Shown: positions 1-8,021 of the stretch, one piece after another
How the letters are laid out: each line of letters begins with the position of its first letter
Numbering within the stretch: position 1 is the first letter of the stretch
From: Natrinema hispanicum
Lineage (GTDB): Archaea; Halobacteriota; Halobacteria; Halobacteriales; Natrialbaceae
Length of the DNA stretch: 48,214 nt
Direction: 5' to 3'
NCBI RefSeq assembly: GCF_900111485.1
Contig: NZ_FOIC01000020.1
Span: 1-48,214, forward strand
The notes under the pieces: model-generated
Database searches by the model: none
Told to the model about the DNA's origin: nothing
Seen by the model: only the letters and a program-made list of their open reading frames with translations
Position numbers and translations under genes: made by a program

Positions 1-744
1 TGCAAAGACGAGATCGAGACACCCACCGCTCCCGGCAACGAGACTGCCGGTATCGACCTTGGTATCAGCAACTTCGCCGCCGTCGCCTACAGCACCGAAG
101 ACGCCGACCTATACCCCGGCAATCGCTTGAAGCAAGACGGGTACTATTTTCCGAAGGAGATTGCTAAATGCGACAATAGCGGTGGTGAACGAGCCACTCG
201 CTTGCACCACAAGTGGTCAGAACGCCGCACTCACTTCTTCCACAGCCTCGCCAAACACATCGTTCAGCGATGCGTGGAGAAGAGTGTTGGCCGCATCAAT
301 GTCGGAGACTTGGAAGGCGTCCGCAAGGACGAAGACGGCGACTCGAAGAACTGGGGTCGGCACGGCAACCTTGACCTGCACGGGTGGGCGTTCGACCGCT
401 TCACGTCGATTCTTACCTACAAGGCGAAGGTCGAGGGTATTGAAGTCGTAGAAGTGTCCGAACGGGACACGAGCAAGACGTGTTGCGTGTGCGGTAGGGA
501 AGACGACGGTCAGCGTGTTGAACGCGGGTTGTATGTGTGCGAGTCGTGTGACGCGGCGTTCAACGCTGATGTGAACGGGGCGGAGAACATCCGTCTCGGC
601 ATCAACAAAGAAAGTAACTCTGAGTCTGCGCCCGGTTTGGGTAGGGATAGGAGTACCGGCTGGTTGGCACAGCCCGGAGTCTACCTGTATGACCTCTCCT
701 GCGGATTCCAACCGCAACGAGAGGTGGTGGACTGCAAACCGTAA
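1..744 (+). CDS. tnpB: TnpB, RNA-guided endonuclease of an IS605/IS1341-type element (5' end outside window)
   Basis: The reading frame is open from the first base of the window, so the N-terminal half lies upstream. The visible part holds the whole nuclease core. A RuvC-I motif with its Asp is in AGIDLGISNFAAV (bases 49-87), the RuvC-II Glu is in VGDLEGVR (about 301-324), a zinc ribbon has CCVC and CESC pairs (about 481-549), and the RuvC-III Asp is in NADVNGAENI. In this family TnpB uses an RNA made from the element's right end to guide DNA cleavage that favours transposon retention. No tnpA is visible. The gene ends 18 bases before a strong hairpin that looks like the element's right end. 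All catalytic acidic residues are intact, so the enzyme could be active. The family call is firm; activity is inference. Confidence 0.93.
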   Translation, partial: CKDEIETPTAPGNETAGIDLGISNFAAVAYSTEDADLYPGNRLKQDGYYFPKEIAKCDNSGGERATRLHHKWSERRTHFFHSLAKHIVQRCVEKSVGRINVGDLEGVRKDEDGDSKNWGRHGNLDLHGWAFDRFTSILTYKAKVEGIEVVEVSERDTSKTCCVCGREDDGQRVERGLYVCESCDAAFNADVNGAENIRLGINKESNSESAPGLGRDRSTGWLAQPGVYLYDLSCGFQPQREVVDCKP

Positions 745-762
745 TATCCCAACCTTGGGATT

Positions 763-782
763 CCTCCGCCTGAAGGCGGAGG
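763..782 (+). mobile_element. Right-end hairpin of the TnpB element / probable 3' end of its guide RNA
   Basis: A perfect 8-bp stem (CCTCCGCC / GGCGGAGG) with a TGAA loop sits 18 bases after the tnpB stop. IS200/IS605-type elements end in subterminal hairpins, and in TnpB systems the RNA scaffold ends at the right end with the guide taken from the flanking DNA. The hairpin is followed within about 6 bases by the stop codon of the convergent alcohol dehydrogenase gene. The exact element boundary cannot be fixed from one copy. Confidence 0.7.
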
Positions 783-788
783 AGGATG

Positions 789-1841
789 TCAATCGAAGTC
801 GATGAGGGGTTTGATGATGCCGTCTTCTTTGGTCTCCATCAGCCGGAACGCCTCGTCGATCTCGTCGAAGGCGAACTCGTGGGTCGTCATCGGCGTTGGA
901 TCGACCACGTCTTCCTCGAGCAATCGCAAGAGCCGGCGCAATCGGAGTCGACCGCCGGGACAGAGGCCGGTCACAATGTCCTTTTCGGCCATCCCGACGC
1001 CCCACGCCTCGCGTGGAATGTTCACGTACTCTCCCTCGCCGTGGTAGCCGACGTTGGAGATGGTTCCGCCGGGTTTCGTCGCCGCGACACACTGCTCGAG
1101 CGTCGTCGAGGAACCGAGCGCTTCAATGGCGGCGTCGACGCCTCTGCCGTCGGTCAGTTCGTGAATCCGTTCGACGGGGTCGTGTTCTTCGAAGTCGACG
1201 ATCGCCGTCGCGCCGTAGCGCTCGGCGAGCTCCTGGCGTTTGGGGACTGATTCGACTGCGAGGATCTGGCCGGCTCCCTGCAGTGCAGCCCCTTTGGTAG
1301 CCATAAGGCCGACGGGACCCTGAGCGAACACGGCAACGGTTCCGCCGATCGGGATGTCGGCGTGTTCGGCACCCATAAACCCTGTACTCATCATATCGGT
1401 GGTGTAGGCGGCTTCCTCGTCGCTGACATCGTCGGGAATGTGGGCCATATTCGCGTCAGCCTCGTTGACGTGGACGTACTCGGCGAACGTGCCGTCTTTG
1501 ACGTTCGCGAACTTCCATCCGCCGAGGGCACCGTTCGACTGTGATGGATGGTCGTCCTGTGCCGCGTCGGAGCCCCAGTCGGGGGTGATCGCACCAACAG
1601 CGACACGGTCTCCCGGTTCGAACGAGTCGACGTCGGTGCCGACTTCCTCGACGACCCCGACGATTTCGTGGCCAAGCGTGAGGGCTTCCCGCTCGCCGAT
1701 CGCGCCGTGGACCGTATGCACGTCGGAAGTACAGACGAGCCCCTTCGTTGGCCGGAGGATCGCATCGGTTGGACCCGGTTCTGGCTTGTCTTTGTCTGTG
1801 AACCCGGTTTCGCCGATCGCTTCCATGACAAATGCTTTCAT
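789..1841 (-). CDS. Zinc-dependent NAD(P) secondary alcohol dehydrogenase, TbADH-like
   Basis: A 350-residue medium-chain dehydrogenase that would oxidise secondary alcohols or reduce ketones with NAD(P)H in the cytoplasm. It follows the Thermoanaerobacter brockii ADH pattern along its whole length: CTSDVHTV, LGHE, the AITPDW stretch, the TTDMMSTGF stretch, and EAWGVGMAEK with GLCPGGRLR near the C-terminus. Likely catalytic zinc ligands are C37, H58 and D149, matching the Cys-His-Asp set of that subfamily. The four-Cys structural zinc lobe is absent, as in TbADH. The Rossmann glycines lie in FAQGPVGLMA. I start at MKAFVM rather than seven residues upstream because family members begin there. 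Its stop codon lies directly against the right end of the TnpB element, but the C-terminus looks complete. Confidence 0.92.
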   Translation of the reverse strand: MKAFVMEAIGETGFTDKDKPEPGPTDAILRPTKGLVCTSDVHTVHGAIGEREALTLGHEIVGVVEEVGTDVDSFEPGDRVAVGAITPDWGSDAAQDDHPSQSNGALGGWKFANVKDGTFAEYVHVNEADANMAHIPDDVSDEEAAYTTDMMSTGFMGAEHADIPIGGTVAVFAQGPVGLMATKGAALQGAGQILAVESVPKRQELAERYGATAIVDFEEHDPVERIHELTDGRGVDAAIEALGSSTTLEQCVAATKPGGTISNVGYHGEGEYVNIPREAWGVGMAEKDIVTGLCPGGRLRLRRLLRLLEEDVVDPTPMTTHEFAFDEIDEAFRLMETKEDGIIKPLIDFD

Positions 1842-2045
1842 GGCACGCACACGGTACCACAACTAAACCCTTGAAACGGTATTGTTCCTCCAACCGAAGA
1901 TCTACCTGCAGTGAATTTTTCCATACTGGCATCCCGTGGATCGTTTCGGTGATGCTAGTGCAGCATCTCCCGCTGTTGAATCACGTATTCATGCGGCGTG
2001 ACGCGGCATACACGAGATCGTCCGAAAATCGGAACGTGATTGCGG

Positions 2046-2495
2046 TTACCTCTCGTCGGACGGGTGTGGCTCGCGGATGATCGTCACGGACCCCGGCGAC
2101 CGACGGACGACCTGTTCGGCGACGCTCCCGACCAAGAATCGTGACAGCCCACGCCGGCCGTGACTCCCGAGGACGATGTGATCGATATCGTGTTCCTCTG
2201 CATACCGGACGATCGACGACGCCGCCGTTCCGACCGTCGTGTCAGTCGTCAGGTCCGCGTCGTACTCCTGTGCGATCTCGGTCGCTTTCTCGAGGAGTCG
2301 TTCGGCGGACTCCTGTGACTGTCTATAGGCCGTCTCTGAGTAGAAGCCATCCATGCCGTCGGTACTCACCCACTCCTGTGGATCACTCACGTGGAGGACG
2401 TGAATCTCGGTGTCGGTGTACGTCGACAGTGCGTAATGTAATGCGGCGGTCGCCTGCGGTGATTCGTCGAACGCGACCAGAATCCGAGATGCCAT
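2046..2495 (-). CDS. Universal stress protein, single UspA domain
   Basis: A 149-residue UspA-fold protein starting MASRILVAFDESP. The ATP-binding signature G-2x-G-9x-G(S/T) is present near the C-terminus as GSHGRRGLSRFLVGSVAEQV, so it is probably a nucleotide-binding Usp. UspA proteins are cytoplasmic dimers induced by starvation or stress; the partner here is unknown. The frame stays open upstream, but that part has no Usp similarity and the beta-1 strand (ILVAFDES) begins here, so the downstream Met is chosen. It is one of seven Usp genes in the window. The 550 bases upstream hold a mini zinc finger on the other strand. Confidence 0.92.
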   Translation of the reverse strand: MASRILVAFDESPQATAALHYALSTYTDTEIHVLHVSDPQEWVSTDGMDGFYSETAYRQSQESAERLLEKATEIAQEYDADLTTDTTVGTAASSIVRYAEEHDIDHIVLGSHGRRGLSRFLVGSVAEQVVRRSPGSVTIIREPHPSDER

Positions 2496-2606
2496 GGTCT
2501 TCCTGTGGACGGCCAGCAGTGAATACGCTTTGGGCGCTCGTTTCGATGACGATTCCCAGGCCCACTGACCCCCCTGATTCATAGGGGCTGCTGTCGTACG
2601 CACGGT

Positions 2607-2765
2607 ATGTCGCCGAAGCACCACCACCATCGCTGTAATTTCTGTGGCGACGACTTCGACACCGGCGAACAGCTTCGTGAACACGTCGAGCGCCGCCATC
2701 CCAAGGAGGACGTCCACTGGTGGGTCGTTGCGGAAGATCCCGCGAAAGAGCTCCGTTTTTCTTAG
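2607..2765 (+). CDS. C2H2 zinc-finger mini-protein (52 aa)
   Basis: A 52-residue open frame divergent from the neighbouring Usp gene. It begins MSPKHHHHRC and contains one classical finger, C10-x2-C13-x12-H26-x4-H31, with hydrophobic F17 and L23 in the usual core positions, then a Trp-Trp pair and a short tail ending ELRFS. That spacing is the eukaryotic-type C2H2 finger and is unlikely by chance. Small one-finger proteins of this type are known in haloarchaea and are thought to bind nucleic acid or act in regulation, but their targets are mostly unknown. The four consecutive histidines before the finger are natural sequence here. The function is inferred only from the motif. Confidence 0.8.
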   Translation: MSPKHHHHRCNFCGDDFDTGEQLREHVERRHPKEDVHWWVVAEDPAKELRFS

Positions 2766-2895
2766 GCGTTCGACCATCGCCAGTGGCCGAGTGAGCGTTG
2801 CCGACGCTGGCGGCTGTCAGGGACGGAAACCCATCGAAAAGACGCGGTCGGTCGATGACGATCACGATCACCGAGTCGGTTTCCATCGCTCGCGA

Positions 2896-3201
2896 CTACC
2901 CTTGTGGCGTTCGGCCGAGTTCGCGTTCAACCGTTGCCACTCTGTCTGCCGTATGCTGCTCGCGATCGGGTTGATGGTCGATTTCCAACGAGGTGATGGT
3001 TCGGTCCTCGTCGATCGCTTCGTGTGCGGCCGCTGCAGCGTCGAAGATCTCGCTCACGTCGTCGGCTTCGATGATCGTATCCATCGGTGTGAGTTCGTAT
3101 GAGATGTCGAACTGATCGAGCGCATCGACTGCGGCGGCGATCTGATCCGACATGTGTTCTTCTCGAATCGGAATAATCTCGAGTCTGGCGATTGCTGTCA
3201 T
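2896..3201 (-). CDS. MTH1187/YkoF-type thiamine-binding protein (DUF77)
   Basis: A 101-residue protein starting MTAIARLEIIPI, with the family's N-terminal beta strand, the SYELTPMDTIIEAD stretch, and the later VSEIFDAAAAAHEAI helix. MTH1187/YkoF proteins are small ferredoxin-like-fold multimers that bind thiamine or its pyrimidine moiety. A good Shine-Dalgarno-like GGAGGAG lies 6 bases before this ATG, which decides the start over the in-frame Met six codons upstream. It is alone among stress genes with no thiamine genes in view, so its role (vitamin carrier or buffer) is inferred from the family. Confidence 0.85.
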   Translation of the reverse strand: MTAIARLEIIPIREEHMSDQIAAAVDALDQFDISYELTPMDTIIEADDVSEIFDAAAAAHEAIDEDRTITSLEIDHQPDREQHTADRVATVERELGRTPQG

Positions 3202-3336
3202 GAGTTTCTCCTCCATTAGACCCACGGTTGTTTGACACCGTGGCACACGACGTACCACCGGCATCGTCAAATGCTTTCGCGAGTCAGCGCTCGAGAGCAG
3301 CAGCCCTCACATCCCGGCAGCAACAAAAGAGGATGG

Positions 3337-3657
3337 TTATCCGAACAGTTCTCCGAGCCCCTCGCCCGACACGTCTTCTTCCTCCTCTTCTTCTGGTTCT
3401 TCCGCTTCCTCCTCTGGGGCTTCTGCTTCCTCTTCCGCTTCGTCCGCCTCTGCAGCGGGTGCAGCAGGTGCTGGCGCACCGATTGCTGCCTCTGCAATTG
3501 CGTCCTCGATATCGACGTCCTCGAGTGCGGCGACGAGTGCCTTCACGCGGGATTCTTCGCTATCGACACCCGCGGCCTCGAGCACGTCGGTAACGCTCTC
3601 TTCTGTGATTTCCTGATCGGCTTCGTGTAAGATGAGGGCTGCATAGACGTATTCCAT
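3337..3657 (-). CDS. rpl12: Ribosomal stalk protein P1 / archaeal L12 paralogue
   Basis: A 106-residue archaeal P1 (L12) protein. The N-terminal dimerisation domain ([14 protein letters not shown], then [17 protein letters not shown]) is followed by an Ala-rich hinge, a long Glu run and the C-terminal GEGLGELFG tip that contacts elongation factors. In haloarchaea this gene normally sits in the L11-L1-L10-L12 operon. Here none of those partners is present and the neighbours are stress genes, so this is likely an extra, separately regulated copy. I start at MEYVY, the family start. Its TATA box lies inside a 14-bp perfect palindrome about 40 bases upstream. Whether a canonical copy exists elsewhere cannot be seen. 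Confidence 0.9.
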   Translation of the reverse strand: MEYVYAALILHEADQEITEESVTDVLEAAGVDSEESRVKALVAALEDVDIEDAIAEAAIGAPAPAAPAAEADEAEEEAEAPEEEAEEPEEEEEEDVSGEGLGELFG

Positions 3658-3695
3658 GGTAATCACCGGTTCGAGCCGGAGTCGATCCACGACGT

Positions 3696-3709
3696 ACACT
3701 TATAAGTGT
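3696..3709 (-). promoter_or_regulatory. Palindromic TATA box upstream of the P1/L12 paralogue
   Basis: ACACTTATAAGTGT is a perfect 14-bp palindrome containing a TATA element, 39 bases before the P1 start on the minus strand. That gives a leader of roughly 15-20 bases. The leader also holds a CCGG-TTCGAG-CCGG mini-hairpin. A symmetric TATA could be bidirectional or double as an operator. Confidence 0.6.
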
Positions 3710-4090
3710 CCCGTGTGACTCGACCCCGGTTCGAGCGACCCCTACATCGACGAGATACATAATCACTCCGTTGGTCACGACGTATGAAAGACATGCGAGT
3801 GGACACGACAGCCGCTCTCGAGAGACGAGCGATCGTAACAATTGGGCTGAGTGGCACACCCATCCCACAGCAGTCGGGCGAGCAGGTGTGCACTGCCGGT
3901 CAGTTGCTACTGTCGATGACGATCAGCATAGAATTACATTCATAGGATAGTAAATTACAGCACGACCTGACTAGCTCCCGGCCGATTCTCCCGGCGATTG
4001 AACGAGCCGGCGGCATCTCCCGACGGCCAAGCTTTAACTCATCTCGAGTGGCCCGTCCACTGGGCAGTTTGTATGCCCGTGAGAAGCGCT
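3710..4090. other. Intergenic stretch between P1/L12 and hsp20
   Basis: About 380 bases with no recognisable gene. A 52-codon plus-strand frame (3784-3942) starts about 80 bases downstream of the palindromic TATA, but its product resembles nothing I know. A TTTAA element at about 4032-4036 is the probable hsp20 promoter. Confidence 0.5.
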
Positions 4091-4540
4091 ATGACTGAGG
4101 AACGTGATTCCACCGACCGATTCGACACGCAACTAGAGCGGCTCCAACGGCAGTTCGAAAACATCTCGCGGATGTGGGACCTCGAGCGGTTCGGGCTCTC
4201 GGAATCGGAGATGACGTCGATTGGAATCGATTTGATCGATCACGGAGACGAGTTCGAACTCACGGCGAACGTTCCGGGCTTCGATCGTGACGAGATCGAC
4301 GCTCGGATCTCGGAGAACACGCTGACGATCACAGCCGAGCGCGAAGCAGAGACCGAAGCAAAAGAGGAACTGTACCTCAAGCGCGAACGAGCACACCGGT
4401 CGGTTAGTCGCTCCATTCGATTACCGGAACCGGTCGACGAAGAAAACGTAACTGCAACGTATGAGAACGGTGTCCTGCGGCTTACACTTCCGAAGCAGCA
4501 ACCGAGCGATGTCGGTGGACACACGATAGAAGTCGAGTAA
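4091..4540 (+). CDS. Small heat-shock protein, Hsp20/alpha-crystallin family
   Basis: A 149-residue Hsp20 chaperone that would hold unfolded proteins in the cytoplasm as a large oligomer. The order is an N-terminal amphipathic arm (LERLQRQFENISRMWDLERF), then the alpha-crystallin domain from about residue 45 (IDLIDHGDEFELTANVPGF) to NGVLRLTLPK, then a C-terminal I-x-V type tail (HTIEVE) that docks to neighbouring subunits. The NGVL motif is the family hallmark. An ATG six codons upstream (4073) is an alternative start; I use MTEERDS because related proteins begin with that arm. It stands alone, preceded by a TTTAA element. Confidence 0.93.
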   Translation: MTEERDSTDRFDTQLERLQRQFENISRMWDLERFGLSESEMTSIGIDLIDHGDEFELTANVPGFDRDEIDARISENTLTITAEREAETEAKEELYLKRERAHRSVSRSIRLPEPVDEENVTATYENGVLRLTLPKQQPSDVGGHTIEVE

Positions 4541-4766
4541 TCGCGCTGTCGCCATTGGCCAGCTCGCGATTCGGGATGGCTCGTTACTGTCGTCCGCTCT
4601 CTGCCTCTCATCGATTACCCGGGGGCAGACGATGGGTACGCGTTCACGCGGTGTCGTCGGCAGATGAAACGCAGGATCGGACGTGAACAGGTAAACTTCG
4701 TTACTGTGGTATCGCCCCCGCCACTCCCTCCAAGAGTTTTGACGTTCGGGGTCGTAGCTCGAGCGT

Positions 4767-4955
4767 ATGGAGTACGACGAGATCGATCTCCGGCTGCGTG
4801 AGCGCGACGGCCAGCGAATCATCGAGATAGACGGGTACTTCCGACCACATCCAGAATCGAAGACGTCTGAATACAGACGACACGCGATCATCGACCTGAC
4901 AGAAGAGCAAGCACAGACCCTACACGACGACCTCGAGGAGTGTCTAACTGAGTGA
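4767..4955 (+). CDS. Small acidic hypothetical protein (62 aa)
   Basis: A 62-residue frame, MEYDEIDLRLRERDGQRIIE onward, rich in Asp/Glu and Arg with no membrane segment or metal motif. Amino-acid usage matches real haloarchaeal proteins and it fills an otherwise empty interval between hsp20 and a convergent Usp gene, so it is probably coding. The C-terminal stretch (IIDLTEEQAQTLHDDLEECL) should be an amphipathic helix. I do not recognise a family and assign no function. Confidence 0.6.
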   Translation: MEYDEIDLRLRERDGQRIIEIDGYFRPHPESKTSEYRRHAIIDLTEEQAQTLHDDLEECLTE

Positions 4956-4999
4956 TCGACGCATGGTGTCAGACAGTGGATTCGATACGTGACCGGGAA

Positions 5000-5890
5000 C
5001 TATGCCGATCCGCTCGGCCGTCCCCGTATCAGCGTTACAGGTATTGTCGATCGGCGTGACACGGTCTCAGCGACGCTGCCAGTGATGAGTCGCGCAGGCA
5101 GGGACCGACCGTGACTCCCCATGATGAGCTGGTCGAATTCGTTGTCGGCTGCGTAGTCGACGATCGACCGAGACGGCTCCCCATATATCAGTTCCGTCTC
5201 GACGGCGAGATCATCGTTTTCGATTGTCTCGACGGCTGCTTCGAGGATCGATTCTCCGTGCTCAGTGAGGTCGTCGACGATCTGCGCTGCGTACGTGCCG
5301 TCGATAGCATCGACATCGTATTCGAACGGCAGCGCTACGGCGTGGAAAATCGTGATCCGCCCCTCCGGAAACTGGCTGGTCGCGTACTCGAGCGCGGCGA
5401 GTGACTGATCCGAACCGTCGACGGGAACCAGAATGCGACCGGGGAGCTCTCGCTCGAGGAGTTCCGACTGGGACTCCGGAACGATCGTCGTCGAGACGGG
5501 GGCTCGCCGGACGACCGCTTCACTGACGTGGCCGAGAAACGGACGAACGATCGGTGATTCGCCGTGGCTTCCCATGACGACGTGGTCGATGTCGTGTTCG
5601 ACGGTGTACTCGACGATCGTGCGATGTGGGACGCCTGTCTCGAGTATCGTCTCGAGTTCGCGGCCGTGCTCCAATGCAATCTCGCGTGCACGCTCGAGGA
5701 GCTGTTCGCCAGCCTGTTCAAGCCGCTCCTCGCTCGATTCGGGGGAGCCGACCGTTGCGTACGCGTCGTGTTCGGTGTCGGTGACGTGTATCGCGGTGAT
5801 GGTGGCATCGGGAAACGAGACGAGCGTATAGATGAGCCCTGCGGTCGACTGTGACGAGCGATCGATTGGAACGAGAATGGTCGTTGACAT
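5000..5890 (-). CDS. Universal stress protein with two UspA domains
   Basis: A 296-residue tandem Usp. Domain 1 (about 1-140) starts MSTTILVPIDRS and carries GSHGESPIVRPFLGHVSEA; domain 2 (about 150-290) starts GRILVPVDGSDQS and carries GSHGRSLPARLITGSVAET. Both keep the G-2x-G-9x-G ATP-binding layout, though domain 1 has His where Ser/Thr usually follows the last Gly (GHVSE), so ATP binding there may be weaker. The start is chosen at the first beta strand; the upstream open frame is unrelated. Tandem Usps form an internal pseudo-dimer. Regulation is not visible. Confidence 0.92.
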   Translation of the reverse strand: MSTTILVPIDRSSQSTAGLIYTLVSFPDATITAIHVTDTEHDAYATVGSPESSEERLEQAGEQLLERAREIALEHGRELETILETGVPHRTIVEYTVEHDIDHVVMGSHGESPIVRPFLGHVSEAVVRRAPVSTTIVPESQSELLERELPGRILVPVDGSDQSLAALEYATSQFPEGRITIFHAVALPFEYDVDAIDGTYAAQIVDDLTEHGESILEAAVETIENDDLAVETELIYGEPSRSIVDYAADNEFDQLIMGSHGRSLPARLITGSVAETVSRRSTIPVTLIRGRPSGSA

Positions 5891-6053
5891 GGTCTCTGAT
5901 GGGATCACAGCATCCGGCGACGATGCGTGACAGTGATCCCGACGACGCCGAGAGAAATAAACCAGGGGTGACTGAGAGGCTCGAGCGGCGCACGCTGCGA
6001 CCAGCACAGGCGCAATCCCGCAGTGGTCGCTGTGAACGGACGGTGTCGGTCGG

Positions 6054-6815
6054 TCATCGATGCTCGTCTGCTGACGTGGGTGCCTCGAGCTTGGCGTCGG
6101 TGATTCGAATCTGTCCCCACGTGCCGTCCCACTCCCGCTCGAATTCGAACGCGATGGGACGAGACATGTGCGGACCGTCGGTGACGATCGTCTGGAACTC
6201 GCCGCCTTCGCCCAGCAGATGGACACCGTATTCGCGGTGGAGCGCTTCCAGTTCCGCCAGCGCATCGTGATCGAGCTGGCGGCCGAGCCACGACTCGTCG
6301 AAGCCCGGCCCTGCCACCTCGACAATGTGTATCGTCAGTCCGCCGTCGATCATCGTCTCTGCGAGTTCACGCGGATCCATCTGCCACAGCGGCGCGAAGA
6401 ACGCACAGTCGAGACGGTCACACATCGACTGCAGTCGATCAGCCTGATAGTCACTCGTGACGGTCCCGGCGACGAGGCCGCACAAACCGCCATCGAATTC
6501 GGTGTCCAGCCGCTCGAGGGCGGGCTCGAGTGCTTCTAGCTCATCCGCTTGCCCTTCTGACACACTCGTCCGCAAGTCGGGTGGCTCCATGTCGGTGACG
6601 GGAAGCCCAACGTCGAGGAGGGGAAGGCCAATACTGCGTGCAGCCAGTCGGATTATCGACTGTGCGGGCGCATGATACATGGACGACGTCTCCGGCGGCT
6701 GGACGACGACGAGTGTGCGGACGTCACGACCGGACTCGAGGGCCTGGTAGAGTGCCCACGAAGACTCCTTGCCTCCCGAAAAGAGCGCGGCCCAGCCACC
6801 GTTGGCTTCGGACAT
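6054..6815 (-). CDS. dph6: Diphthine--ammonia ligase (Dph6 / MJ0570 family)
   Basis: A 253-residue PP-loop ATPase that catalyses the last step of diphthamide synthesis on the conserved His of elongation factor 2, amidating diphthine with ammonia and ATP. The PP-loop SGGKES is at residues 13-18. The family's C-terminal signature is present as GEGGEFQT (usual form GEGGEYET), and the middle region has TVTSDYQ and PLWQMDPRELA. The length fits the single-domain archaeal form. It lies between two Usp genes on the same strand with gaps over 100 bases, so no operon is implied. Alternative annotations as a generic ATPase refer to the same fold. Confidence 0.88.
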   Translation of the reverse strand: MSEANGGWAALFSGGKESSWALYQALESGRDVRTLVVVQPPETSSMYHAPAQSIIRLAARSIGLPLLDVGLPVTDMEPPDLRTSVSEGQADELEALEPALERLDTEFDGGLCGLVAGTVTSDYQADRLQSMCDRLDCAFFAPLWQMDPRELAETMIDGGLTIHIVEVAGPGFDESWLGRQLDHDALAELEALHREYGVHLLGEGGEFQTIVTDGPHMSRPIAFEFEREWDGTWGQIRITDAKLEAPTSADEHR

Positions 6816-6947
6816 ACGGCCCCTTCTCCATGGATGGATAAATTCCTGCGGCTCGGCTCGCTGGCGGTTCGTTCGATCCGTCCGCCTGCAGTGCCACCCG
6901 CGGGGACGGAGCGCGAGTCACTGACGACACGCTGGGATGGGTCGTCG

Positions 6948-7397
6948 TCAGCGGACGACGGTGACCGGAACGGTCGCCTGTTCGACGATCACTTTTGCCA
7001 CGCTGCCGAGTAACCGTTCCATCCGCTCCGAGCGGCCGCGGTGGCCGAGATAGATCGCGTCAAACCCTTCCGTCTCGGCGTAGTCTGGGATTTCCGTGCT
7101 CGGATCGCCGTAGAGGAGTTCCTCTTCGACGTCGACGTCGCGTTCCGCGGCGACCTCGACCATCTCCTCGAGGATGGCGACGCCGCGTTGTTCGGCGTCT
7201 TCGATACTCTCGAGGACCAGCCGTTGGTCGGCGTCCGAGAGCGTCGAAATCGGTTCGCTGCCACCTTCGTCGTAGACGGCGGGATCGACCGCATGGACCA
7301 CCGTTATCGAGCCGTCGACTGCGTTTGCGATCTCGAGAGCGTAATCGAGGGCGCTTTCGGCTTCGTCGGAGCCGTCAACGGCTACCAGAAACCTCAT
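6948..7397 (-). CDS. Universal stress protein, single UspA domain
   Basis: A 149-residue Usp beginning MRFLVAVDGSDEAES. The nucleotide-binding signature reads GHRGRSERMERLLGSVAK, complete G-2x-G-9x-GS, so it belongs to the ATP-binding class. The long acidic segment in the middle (EVAAERDVDVEEELLYGDPS) is typical of haloarchaeal members. The stop follows directly after VPVTVVR, the conserved last strand. It is 132 bases upstream of dph6 on the same strand. Confidence 0.93.
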   Translation of the reverse strand: MRFLVAVDGSDEAESALDYALEIANAVDGSITVVHAVDPAVYDEGGSEPISTLSDADQRLVLESIEDAEQRGVAILEEMVEVAAERDVDVEEELLYGDPSTEIPDYAETEGFDAIYLGHRGRSERMERLLGSVAKVIVEQATVPVTVVR

Positions 7398-7481
7398 AGC
7401 CGTGAATTCGTTCCGGAGCGAGTTAAATCGCTGCCCGTTTTTCAGTTCGCCGTCGATGGCCGTCGTCCCTCCGCACGACCG

Positions 7482-7859
7482 TCACGTGCGGTTCTGGTTT
7501 GAGCTGCCCCTCGTCTCACGATCGGCTGCTCGGTGTCTGATCGTCGAGGATCGAGTCCGGATCGATCGCGATACCAGACGCCAAGCAGCACGTCCACCGA
7601 TTGCACCGAGTGCGGTGAGAATCAGAAACGAGCAAAAATACCACGGCTTGGATTGCACCACGGCGAGTCCTTTCGTGGAAGCGGGGACGACACCGAGTGC
7701 CAGTAGATAGCAACCGGTGAGGAGACCAAGCGACGAGCGGTGGTACTCGTGCCAGTAGAGAACGCCGACGAGGAGTCCCGCGAGGAGGCCGAGTTGGCCG
7801 GAGTGAAGTTCAGGAATCGTACTAAAAATCGAGGACAGGACTGTCTCAACGGTCGCCAT
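7482..7859 (-). CDS. Small integral membrane protein, unknown function
   Basis: A 125-residue protein with about three predicted membrane helices: roughly residues 22-40 (GQLGLLAGLLVGVLYW), 43-60 (LGLLTGCYLLALGVV) and 74-95 (CSFLILTALGAIGG). A basic, Ser/Arg-rich tail after residue 96 should stay in the cytoplasm. The Met start has no competing upstream candidate. I recognise no family. It is the last gene of the minus-strand block from 5000 and is separated from the next gene by about 160 bases. Confidence 0.7.
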   Translation of the reverse strand: MATVETVLSSIFSTIPELHSGQLGLLAGLLVGVLYWHEYHRSSLGLLTGCYLLALGVVPASTKGLAVVQSKPWYFCSFLILTALGAIGGRAAWRLVSRSIRTRSSTIRHRAADRETRGSSNQNRT

Positions 7860-8021
7860 ATCTACGTTGTGCTACGGAGGAATCGACATACGAGTTGACC
7901 TGCAACTGGACAGCTACTATAGTCCTTGAACGACAGCGGTTGCGCTGCGACCCGAGCGTTGCCCGTGCGCGCGAATCGGCAATCGTCCGGGACAGTCGAG
8001 GCCGTCGACGTGTCTGTCCGA

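Noticed and set aside
3784-3942. 52-codon plus-strand frame after the palindromic TATA box
   Set aside because: It has no recognisable domain, no clear leader and a composition less acidic than real genes here; left as intergenic.
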